Below the pieces are notes generated by a model. That model saw only the letters and a list, made by a program, of their open reading frames with translations, had not been told where the DNA came from and did not search any database. Shown piece by piece: positions 6,662-12,415 of a stretch of DNA of 12,415 bases. Location of the stretch: NCBI GenBank assembly GCA_945865355.1, contig CAMBDN010000057.1:1-12415 (forward strand), in the 5' to 3' direction. Origin of the DNA: Legionella genomosp. 1. Its GTDB lineage: Bacteria > Pseudomonadota > Gammaproteobacteria > Legionellales > Legionellaceae. Made by a program: the position numbers and the translations under genes. The stretch's first letter is position 1. Each line of letters begins with the position of its first letter.

Positions 6662-7267
6662 TTACGATTCAAAGGTACTCAAAAAAACCTTCATGAATTG
6701 TTTATTAACTTCTTCAATGCTAATTTCTGCAATGAAATCTTTCATTTGAGTCATTTGTAACTGTGCATAGCCACAAGGATTGATACCTGCAAATGGATTT
6801 AAATCCATCGCTACATTTAATGCAATCCCATGATAGGTACAACCATTTTTAACTCGTAAACCGATGGATGCAATTTTCTTTTCATTTACATAAACACCAG
6901 GTGCACCGCAGCGAGTTTGGGCCGAGATGTTGTAATGGTGCAGTAGCTTTATCAGCACTTGTTCTAATTTGGAAACTAATGTACGTATTCCTATATTTCG
7001 CCTGCGAATATCAATTAGTGTATACGCAACAAGTTGTCCAGGTCCATGATAAGTAATTTGTCCGCCTCTATCTGATTGGACAATTGGTATGGAGCTGGCG
7101 TTTATAATATGTTCCGCTTTTCCAGCTTGACCTTGAGTGTATACAGGCAGGTGTTCAAGTAGCCAAAGTTCGTCAATGGTATTTTCATTGCGCTCAGTAG
7201 TAAACCGCTTCATATCCTCCCAAATATCCAGGTACGGTTTCAGACCTAAGGAACGAATATTAACCAT
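6662..7267 (-). CDS. lipB: Octanoyl-[acyl-carrier-protein]:protein octanoyltransferase LipB
   Basis: A 201-residue cytoplasmic enzyme that transfers octanoyl from ACP to lipoyl domains of 2-oxoacid dehydrogenases and the glycine cleavage H protein, the first step of lipoate synthesis. The diagnostic motif RGGQITYHGPGQ is at 68-79. The catalytic lysine is K131 in KIASIGLRV, followed by CTYHGIALNV (143-152), and the catalytic cysteine is C165 in GINPCGY, matching the E. coli Lys/Cys pair. ATG 7267 is chosen because it starts 1 bp after the ybeD stop and matches family N-termini; a longer frame reaching 7345 overlaps ybeD and adds unrelated residues. The next co-directional gene is lssY, not the lipA partner often found here. 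Confidence 0.95.
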   Translation of the reverse strand: MVNIRSLGLKPYLDIWEDMKRFTTERNENTIDELWLLEHLPVYTQGQAGKAEHIINASSIPIVQSDRGGQITYHGPGQLVAYTLIDIRRRNIGIRTLVSKLEQVLIKLLHHYNISAQTRCGAPGVYVNEKKIASIGLRVKNGCTYHGIALNVAMDLNPFAGINPCGYAQLQMTQMKDFIAEISIEEVNKQFMKVFLSTFES

Positions 7268-7268
7268 T

Positions 7269-7535
7269 TTAAAGCACCATTTTAATATCAGGGTGCCTGG
7301 ATAATTCGATGTACAGTGCATCAAGTGTTGACTGGTCCTGAACATATAGGGTGATAGTGATGGCTATATAATTACTTTGTTGGCTTGCTTTTCTGCTGAT
7401 GGATTCGTCCTTGGTGTCTGGATAGTACTTACGACCAATGGTTGTCACCTCAGTATAAAATGTATCTGTATTGGTGCCAATAATTTTAATTTGAAAATGA
7501 CAAGGAAACTCCATCAAGGTTTGGTTATTTTTCAT
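7269..7535 (-). CDS. ybeD: YbeD/DUF493 family protein
   Basis: An 88-residue protein of the DUF493 (YbeD) family, a small ACT-like fold often encoded between dacA and lipB and of unclear function. It opens MKNNQTLMEFPCHFQIKIIG and ends with LYIELSRHPDIKMVL, corresponding well with E. coli YbeD (EFPTPFTYKVMG start; RMVL end). The start at 7535 is supported by AGGA five nt upstream and lies inside the last codons of the dat relic (11-bp overlap). Its stop lies 1 bp before lipB, so translational coupling through the whole block is likely. A longer in-frame upstream extension to 7607 has no family support. Confidence 0.92.
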   Translation of the reverse strand: MKNNQTLMEFPCHFQIKIIGTNTDTFYTEVTTIGRKYYPDTKDESISRKASQQSNYIAITITLYVQDQSTLDALYIELSRHPDIKMVL

Positions 7536-7734
7536 TGGAATCCTTAATGAGTTGTTGATATGCTGCCTCAATTTGTCGCCAATATTTTCCAGGTACCTTG
7601 TTGCCAATGAATGAGTTTGTTTTAATATTACACAGCATCCAACGGATATCTTTTACGAGGTGAACATGCAGGCCTTTTTCCTTTGCATCTGCTGCAGCAA
7701 CATATTCACCATTGACGTAAGCTATGCGTTTCAT
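7525..7734 (-). pseudogene. Doubly deleted relic of D-amino-acid aminotransferase (dat), in frame
   Basis: A 69-codon frame built of three pieces of a class IV aminotransferase of about 280 residues. Residues 1-18 (MKRIAYVNGEYVAAADAK) match the N-terminal strand of bacterial D-alanine aminotransferases. Residues 19-45 match the segment around the pyridoxal lysine: EKG, then V.DIRW..C.IK, then IGN, aligning with EKG...VEDIRWLRCDIKS..LLG of the Bacillus enzyme, so K38 is the Schiff-base lysine position. Residues 46-69 (PGKYWRQIEAAYQQL) match the extreme C-terminus. About 100 residues are missing at one junction (near 7681) and over 100 at the other (near 7600), yet no stop or frame change exists. 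It cannot fold as an active transaminase. It sits 20 bp after dacA and overlaps ybeD, where an intact dat would be expected. It could still be translated as a small peptide. Confidence 0.8.
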
Positions 7735-7754
7735 CGTTTAGCTCAACTTGCAGC

Positions 7755-8972
7755 TTAAGAACTAAACCAACGTTTAAACGTTAAATGGACAGAGTCTTTC
7801 ATGCGCGTAAATATTCCTCCCTGAGGAGCACTTTGCAAAGCATAAAGCGGTTGAGTGGCGATAACGTTGTTATCAAAATGAATCACAAGTTCACCGACTT
7901 GATCGCCTTTTTGTAATGGAGCCTGCAAATACTTAGGTACTTTGGTACTGATGCTTAAACGCTGATATTGGCCACTAGGTATAGTAACAAATTGATCATC
8001 ACTTAGACCAATAGTAAGTTTATCTTGTTGACCTTTGTACAAAGGTAACTCAGTTATGGTCGTTCCGCGTTTGTAAAGCTGATGCGTTTCAAAAAAGCGA
8101 AATCCGTAGTTAATCAAGCGTTCACTATCGTCTGAACGAGCTGATTCTGTTGGTGAGCCTAGTACAACTGACAGCAAACGCATGTTTTCGTGTTTTGCTG
8201 ATGCAACCAAACAAAATCCTGCATCATTGGTATGCCCTGTTTTTAATCCATCAACTTGCGGATCACGCCATAGCAAGCGGTTACGATTGGGTTGTCGTAT
8301 TCCATTGAAAGTAAACCATTTTTGATTATACCAATGGTAGTATTGTGGGAAGTCATTTATCAAGGCTCTTCCAAGTGTCGCCAAATCCTTTGCAGAGGTA
8401 AAATGATCTTTATTGGGTAGACCCGTACTATCGGTAAAGTGGCTGTTATTCATCCCTAAATTTTTAGCTTGTTGATTCATGATTTCAGTGAAACCCGTCT
8501 CGCTTCCACCAAGGTGTTCAGACATGGCAACACATGCATCATTTCCAGAGTCGACAATAATTCCTTTTAACAGATCTTCAACACTAACTTGTTGTCCTTC
8601 TTTTACGAACATACGCGAGCCACCAATTTTCCAAGCTTCCTGGCTGATACGCACTGGATCAGATAAATGAATTTGCTCATTACGTAATGCTGTAGAGATA
8701 ACATAGAGCGTCATCATTTTTGTCAAGCTGGCAGGCGGGAGTTTCTCTTCGCTATTCTTTTCTGCGATAATTTTGCCACTATTAACATCGATGAGGATGT
8801 ATGCTTTGGCATTAAGCGTTGGTGGTGATGGTGTTATTAACGGATTATTGTTGACACTTGTAGGATGGATGGTATCGTTTGACAACGGTGGGTTAGCAAA
8901 AAAAATGCCACTTTTAAGTAATATAACGATGAATAATAGTGGTTTTGTTGAAAAAATAGGTTTCTTGCTCAT
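7755..8972 (-). CDS. dacA: D-alanyl-D-alanine carboxypeptidase (PBP5/6 type, DacA)
   Basis: A 405-residue low-molecular-mass penicillin-binding protein that removes the terminal D-Ala from peptidoglycan pentapeptides in the periplasm. An N-terminal signal peptide (KPLLFIVILLKSGIFFA, about 10-26) precedes a Pro/Ser/Asn-rich spacer. The three active-site motifs are present: SLTK (S82, K85), SGN (142-144) and KTG (244-246). A beta-rich second domain follows, and an amphipathic C-terminal helix (FTRMKDSVHLTFKRWFSS) should anchor it to the inner membrane, as in PBP5. The start at 8972 has AGG 7 nt upstream; TATAAA on the minus strand (8999-9004) is a possible -10 box without a clear -35. It heads the dat relic-ybeD-lipB block and is divergent from rlpA. 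Confidence 0.96.
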   Translation of the reverse strand: MSKKPIFSTKPLLFIVILLKSGIFFANPPLSNDTIHPTSVNNNPLITPSPPTLNAKAYILIDVNSGKIIAEKNSEEKLPPASLTKMMTLYVISTALRNEQIHLSDPVRISQEAWKIGGSRMFVKEGQQVSVEDLLKGIIVDSGNDACVAMSEHLGGSETGFTEIMNQQAKNLGMNNSHFTDSTGLPNKDHFTSAKDLATLGRALINDFPQYYHWYNQKWFTFNGIRQPNRNRLLWRDPQVDGLKTGHTNDAGFCLVASAKHENMRLLSVVLGSPTESARSDDSERLINYGFRFFETHQLYKRGTTITELPLYKGQQDKLTIGLSDDQFVTIPSGQYQRLSISTKVPKYLQAPLQKGDQVGELVIHFDNNVIATQPLYALQSAPQGGIFTRMKDSVHLTFKRWFSS

Positions 8973-9061
8973 GCTTTTACCTGATAGTCAAAAATGCATT
9001 TATATTAACACAGCCAAAGGCAACTCGAAATGGATCATACTTCCTTTTTGTGTCGTATGTT

Positions 9062-9067
9062 TATAAT
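9062..9067 (+). promoter_or_regulatory. Perfect -10 box (TATAAT), candidate rlpA promoter
   Basis: A consensus TATAAT lies 73 bp upstream of the rlpA ATG in the divergent dacA-rlpA gap. No convincing -35 hexamer is seen 16-18 bp upstream; a TG dinucleotide lies two bases before the box. It would give a leader of about 67 nt. Confidence 0.3.
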
Positions 9068-9140
9068 AAGCTTTGTAGGGTGGGTATAAGTAACAGCTCG
9101 CTATGGCGTTTCCCAGATTTATTGAGAAGTTATAGGTATA

Positions 9141-9968
9141 ATGATAAAAAATAATAGGCAGGATGGAATGAGATACGCTTTATCGATTGTTTTATTTAGT
9201 TTGCTAGTGGGTTGTCAAACCAATCCTATAGATACTCATCAAAGTGGTAATTCTCGGCAAAAGAATGCAAAGAAAAGTGCACCTAGCGAGAAAGATGGTG
9301 CACCTTCAGGACCTCTACCTTCTTTTTTTAAGAAAGTGTTCCCTTCTAGAGAGCCATTAAGTCGGTATGGTAATCCTGGTACATATAAGGTGGATGGACG
9401 AACCTACCAAGTGATGACTTCCTCAAGTGGATATCGTGCTCGTGGGATAGCCTCTTGGTATGGTACCAAATTTCATAGCAAGCGCACGTCTAGTGGTGAG
9501 GCATATGATATGTACGCATTGACTGCCGCACATAAAACATTACCTCTACCAACTTACATTCGAGTAAAAAATTTAAGCAATGGGCGGGTTGCTATTGTGA
9601 GGGTAAATGATCGAGGGCCATTCCATAGTGACAGGATTATCGATCTTTCTTACGCTGCTGCAGTTAAGTTGGGAGTTTTTCCTAAGGGAACGGCACCTGT
9701 TGAAATAGAGGCTTTGTCGGTAAAAGGTTCTGGGAAGGCTCATGTTGCTCATTACTATTTGCAAACAGGTGCATTTAGTTCAGCAAAGCTTGCACAGTCG
9801 TTGCGCGCAAAGTTATCAAAACTAACGGCATCGCCTGTATTTGTTGAAAAATATAAACAACGTTTTATTGTGAAAGTTGGCCCGTTTGCAAACAAACGAA
9901 TGGCAGACAATTTAAAGTCAACGCTCGCGAAAAAAGGTATCTCAGGTACGTTTACGGTATTACTGTAA
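9141..9968 (+). CDS. rlpA: Septal ring lytic transglycosylase RlpA (lipoprotein, DPBB + SPOR)
   Basis: A 275-residue lipoprotein. The signal peptide ends in the lipobox LVGC (lipidated C25). A disordered Ser/Lys/Pro-rich region follows to about 75, then a double-psi beta-barrel domain (about 100-195) and a C-terminal SPOR domain (about 203-275, HYYLQTGAFSS to the end) that binds denuded septal glycan. Key barrel residues are present: RGIASWYGTKFHSKRTSSGE, H131 in AAHKTLPLP and D157 in VNDRGPFHSDR, equivalent to the catalytic pair of Pseudomonas RlpA, so it is likely an active lytic transglycosylase. The start could be ATG 9141 or ATG 9168 (MRYALSIVLF, AGGA 4 nt upstream); either gives a working lipoprotein signal. 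In many relatives rlpA is co-directional with dacA, but here the two diverge. Confidence 0.93.
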   Translation: MIKNNRQDGMRYALSIVLFSLLVGCQTNPIDTHQSGNSRQKNAKKSAPSEKDGAPSGPLPSFFKKVFPSREPLSRYGNPGTYKVDGRTYQVMTSSSGYRARGIASWYGTKFHSKRTSSGEAYDMYALTAAHKTLPLPTYIRVKNLSNGRVAIVRVNDRGPFHSDRIIDLSYAAAVKLGVFPKGTAPVEIEALSVKGSGKAHVAHYYLQTGAFSSAKLAQSLRAKLSKLTASPVFVEKYKQRFIVKVGPFANKRMADNLKSTLAKKGISGTFTVLL

Positions 9969-10033
9969 TACGTGTTAATTTCCCGATATAGAAGCACACC
10001 AGCGCAGAGCAAGCATTAACCTGTGTTTTACGG

Positions 10034-10039
10034 TATAAT
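10034..10039 (+). promoter_or_regulatory. Perfect -10 box (TATAAT), candidate exporter-gene promoter
   Basis: Consensus TATAAT in the rlpA-exporter gap, placing a start near 10046 and a leader of roughly 20 nt to the ATG at 10069. No good -35 hexamer is visible at the right distance. Confidence 0.32.
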
Positions 10040-10068
10040 TTGAGTTTTTATCACTAATTGTGAATGCA

Positions 10069-10962
10069 ATGCCATTATCCCACGTCTTGCTGGCCCTATC
10101 TGTTGTGGTTATTTGGGGTATGAATTTTATTTTTATTAAGATGAGTCTGGATGAGTTTTCTCCTTTATTGCTCTGCGCACTTCGATTCCTTTTAGCGAGT
10201 ATTCCCGCGATATTTTTTATTAAACCACCAGCAGTGCCCTTTAGGATTGTCATCTTATATGGCTTGGTTATGTTTGCACTACAATTTACGTTTCTTTTCC
10301 TGGGAATGGATGTAGGTATGACACCGGGAATGGCGTCGTTAATTGTACAAATACAAGTATTCTTTAGCATGTTTTTTGCAGCAATTGTTTTAGGAGAAAA
10401 GCCAAGTTTGACGCAAGTTCTTGGGGCACTTGTCGCTTTCACAGGGATTTGTCTCGTTGCGTTTCATCTTGATAAAAATATTTCAATACTAGGATTTTTA
10501 TGTATTATTGCAGCGGCAGCTTCATGGGGGGTAGGAAACCTCATTACTAAAAAAATGAGTGGTGTTAGAATGTTTTCTCTAGTGATTTGGGGGTGTTTTG
10601 TTGCCAGTTTTCCAATGGTGATCCTCACTTTGATTTTTGAAGGGCCGGCTAGTATTCTATATAGCTACCATCATGCTACGTGGGTTGGTGTTTCATCGTT
10701 GCTCTATACCGTTTGTATATCAACTTGGATTGGTTACGGAGTTTGGAATTGGTTAATTAGCCGTTATCCTATCTCGCAGGTTGTACCGTTTACATTAATG
10801 ATTCCAGTGATAGGTATTATTAGTTCTATTTTAATCCTGGGCGAGTCGTTTGAGCTGTGGAAGTTGATTTCAGGTTTGTTAGTGATTACAGGACTATATA
10901 TTAACTTACTGAATTCAAAATTTTTGCGATTAAAAACAACCTGCTTATCCGGAAAACGGTAA
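10069..10962 (+). CDS. eamA: EamA-type DMT exporter (O-acetylserine/cysteine exporter-like)
   Basis: A 297-residue inner-membrane protein with ten predicted hydrophobic segments in two EamA repeats, the drug/metabolite transporter fold. Resemblance to E. coli EamA is close in several blocks: VVVIWGMNFIFIKM near the N-terminus, LRFLLASIPAIFF, GFLCIIAAAASWGVGNLITKK opening the second repeat, and ITGLYINLL near the end. E. coli EamA exports O-acetylserine and cysteine. Transfer of that substrate to this protein is inference, since DMT specificities drift. ATG 10069 is preferred over GTG 10060 because family members start about seven residues before the first membrane segment; neither has a Shine-Dalgarno. 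It is downstream of rlpA by about 100 bp with its own likely -10 box and ends near repeat copy 3. Confidence 0.83.
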   Translation: MPLSHVLLALSVVVIWGMNFIFIKMSLDEFSPLLLCALRFLLASIPAIFFIKPPAVPFRIVILYGLVMFALQFTFLFLGMDVGMTPGMASLIVQIQVFFSMFFAAIVLGEKPSLTQVLGALVAFTGICLVAFHLDKNISILGFLCIIAAAASWGVGNLITKKMSGVRMFSLVIWGCFVASFPMVILTLIFEGPASILYSYHHATWVGVSSLLYTVCISTWIGYGVWNWLISRYPISQVVPFTLMIPVIGIISSILILGESFELWKLISGLLVITGLYINLLNSKFLRLKTTCLSGKR

Positions 10963-10992
10963 CTTCTCAAACTTCTCAACAAGCCCAGAATG

Positions 10993-11078
10993 CGTCATCC
11001 CCAACGCAGTGAAGGCTCTTCTACCGTCGGCACCGTGTTCCTTGTTCGGAGATATCCTTTACTCCGTTGGGGATAACG
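10993..11078. repeat. Dispersed palindromic repeat, copy 3 (86 bp), strong hairpin
   Basis: The outer 23-nt arms (10993-11015 and 11056-11078) are complementary at 20 of 23 positions by hand count, with a core of ccccaacg facing cgttgggg. Ends are cgtcat and ataacg, and an internal ggagat occurs near the position it has in copy 1. The length equals that of copies 1 and 2 within a base or two. It lies between the convergent exporter and alpha-2-macroglobulin genes and could fold in RNA from either strand, so it may also act as a transcription barrier. Confidence 0.72.
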
Positions 11079-11126
11079 TCTTTCCCCGGACTGATTCAGA
11101 AGTTATGTGAAAGTGTGTCCTTATAA

Positions 11127-12415
11127 TCACTTTGTCACGCTCATGCTTTCTGCTGGGCTGTAAGCTCTTATATTCGGGTCGTACATCGACTCCGCAAAAA
11201 TGGGGGGTACGGTGTACTTGCCGGCGTTAATTGCTTTGATACGATATACAATTTCACTGGCTGCGGTATCTAAACCCCCGAAAAAAATGACCCTATCTTC
11301 GCGAATATCAATGTAATTGAACGATGCTGCATTAACAGAATCTCGAACAACTTCAAATCCACCCGGTAATAAATCAACAATGGCTGTATTACTGATATAA
11401 CGATTACTCAATGAACGCCCTTGAATATGAACCTCAATTTCAGTGCCTAACCTTGTGTTGTTGATAACCTTGCCCAGGTTATCACGGTATTCACGATAGA
11501 CTTCAATTCCTTTATGAAGGGGGGTGGTTGGTAACTTTTCATCAAAACCAGTTTGAGTCAGTTGGTAAAAGTAGTTAAGTTTATTAGGATTATTAAACAG
11601 TATCTGTTGTGCTTTCTCATCAACATTTGCTTTGCCATAGGTACTCTCAATGGTGGCTATTATTTTCTCTTGGTGATTGGGCGATTGTTCGCTGATTGAC
11701 AATCCAGTGTTGGTTGTTTTCAGACCGGGTTGAACATAAGCGCTTAATGCTAAGCTAGTATAGGAAGATAGAATAGTATTGAGTTCACCACTATTAATTG
11801 CCGCCACTAATTGCGGTGTTATTTTATCGCCAATTTGAGTTAAACGCTCAGGAAAGTGACGTGCCACCAAATAGAGATATTGAGCATTAGCAATGTTGCT
11901 ATCATAAAAGTCATTGCTAGTTGATGGTGCTTGCGGTTTGAATCCGACGATCAGCTGATCAGCTACGGATTGATTTTTTAGTAGTTGATAAGTCGATGCA
12001 ATGTAGCTGCTGATAAGACTCTGTTTCCATGAAAGAGATTGCTCCTTGTCCAAATAAAGTTGGAGATTGGTCAAATAATTGGTGGTAACTATTTCATTTC
12101 GCGTCAAAATATAGATGGCATAGGCTTGTTCGCGTGCCATGTCTATATTTGATGCATTTTGTGCTGCTAAGTCTTTTAAATAGGTAATTCCTGCGTTAAA
12201 TAATTCAGTGGGTACATTGTGCCCTTGGGCTCGTGCTTCGGTTAAAAAGTGCATGGCATAGATTGACGCGAACCGATTGCCATCATTTTCGCCATATCCT
12301 GGCCAATAACTAAAGCCTCCGTTCGACATTTGTCGTTGTCCTAGCATTTGTATCGTGGTTGATATTTTATTATTAACGACTGACAAATCGGTTGCAAACC
12401 AAGGTTGTCCACTCA
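11127..12415 (-). CDS. Bacterial alpha-2-macroglobulin, C-terminal part (5' end beyond the right edge)
   Basis: The frame is open to the right edge and gives about 428 residues of a family whose full length is roughly 1,500-1,900. The visible part covers the end of the thioester-domain helical barrel (MLGQRQMSNGGFSYWPGYG, then paired helices with YAMHFLTEARAQGH and AYAIYILTRNE) and the C-terminal receptor-like beta domain (IVDLLPGGFEVV, AINAGKYTVPPIFAESMYDP). In Gram-negatives these periplasmic, usually lipid-anchored proteins trap proteases and often pair with PbpC for envelope defence. The bait region, CxEQ thioester and signal peptide are outside the window, so lipidation and thioester status cannot be judged. 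An internal TTG near 12386 is not a real start: SGQPWFATDLSVVN continues in frame upstream of it. Confidence 0.9.
   Translation of the reverse strand, partial: SGQPWFATDLSVVNNKISTTIQMLGQRQMSNGGFSYWPGYGENDGNRFASIYAMHFLTEARAQGHNVPTELFNAGITYLKDLAAQNASNIDMAREQAYAIYILTRNEIVTTNYLTNLQLYLDKEQSLSWKQSLISSYIASTYQLLKNQSVADQLIVGFKPQAPSTSNDFYDSNIANAQYLYLVARHFPERLTQIGDKITPQLVAAINSGELNTILSSYTSLALSAYVQPGLKTTNTGLSISEQSPNHQEKIIATIESTYGKANVDEKAQQILFNNPNKLNYFYQLTQTGFDEKLPTTPLHKGIEVYREYRDNLGKVINNTRLGTEIEVHIQGRSLSNRYISNTAIVDLLPGGFEVVRDSVNAASFNYIDIREDRVIFFGGLDTAASEIVYRIKAINAGKYTVPPIFAESMYDPNIRAYSPAESMSVTK

Noticed and set aside
7269..7607. Longer YbeD starting at 7607
   Set aside because: The extra 24 residues lie within the dat relic in another frame and do not match the family; the start at 7535 has a good ribosome-binding site.
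8773..9066. 97-codon plus-strand frame opposite the dacA 5' end
   Set aside because: Its hydrophobicity is the complement of the dacA signal peptide region; no family resemblance or ribosome-binding site.
9070..9112. gtagggtgggtataag... sequence in the rlpA leader, reminiscent of a short dispersed repeat
   Set aside because: The similarity is limited to the first few bases and I could not find a matching second arm.
9957..9971. Perfect 15-bp palindrome (gtattac-t-gtaatac) spanning the rlpA stop codon
   Set aside because: A one-base centre cannot form a useful RNA hairpin and no T-run follows; it could be an operator half-site pair but nothing else supports that, so it is treated as chance.
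9975..10442. 155-codon minus-strand frame opposite the exporter gene
   Set aside because: It is antisense to a clear EamA coding region, has a composition typical of shadow frames and no recognisable domain.
10962..10979. Tandem duplication of acttctcaa just after the exporter stop codon
   Set aside because: Only two 9-bp units, probably a simple replication slip with no sign of function.

Overview
The window looks like a chromosomal segment of a Legionella-type gammaproteobacterium. It is AT-rich by eye. It carries a pilB homologue, a methyltransferase and hpt of the gammaproteobacterial type, an LssY/LssZ pair (genes named from the Legionella pneumophila lss locus), and the dacA-ybeD-lipB block typical of gammaproteobacteria. 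The genus is inferred from gene content and protein resemblance only; no rRNA or other marker is present.

Layout from left to right. On the minus strand at the left edge is the 5' part of pilB (type IV pilus ATPase). A divergent intergenic region follows, containing an 86-bp-class palindromic repeat. Three plus-strand genes come next: a YafS-like SAM methyltransferase, a DUF1820 protein and a hypoxanthine phosphoribosyltransferase. Convergent with them on the minus strand are a YafK/DpaA-like L,D-transpeptidase-fold protein, lssZ and lssY. Still on the minus strand, and upstream of lssY in transcription order, is a compact block dacA > dat remnant > ybeD > lipB, in which the junctions are 20 bp, an 11-bp overlap and 1 bp, with lssY only 46 bp after lipB. 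Divergent from dacA, on the plus strand, are rlpA and an EamA-type exporter gene. A minus-strand alpha-2-macroglobulin gene, with its 5' end missing, runs off the right edge.

Functional theme. Much of the window concerns the cell envelope: peptidoglycan trimming (DacA), septal glycan processing (RlpA), YkuD-fold activity on peptidoglycan (YafK-like), membrane lipid handling or transport (LssY, with DedA and PAP2-like parts), periplasmic protease defence (alpha-2-macroglobulin) and type IV pili (PilB). LipB and YbeD (lipoate synthesis), Hpt (purine salvage) and the exporter are housekeeping or metabolic.

Most notable observations. (1) A 69-codon reading frame between dacA and ybeD is a doubly deleted, still in-frame relic of a D-amino-acid aminotransferase (dat), keeping the pyridoxal-lysine neighbourhood. 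(2) Three dispersed, roughly 86-bp imperfect palindromes (874-960, 4405-4489, 10993-11078) appear to form one MITE-like repeat family. (3) LssY contains a PAP2-like domain that lacks the canonical catalytic residues. (4) lssY and lssZ are present without an adjacent ABC exporter or membrane-fusion gene. I did not find a convincing new multi-gene defence or mobile system.
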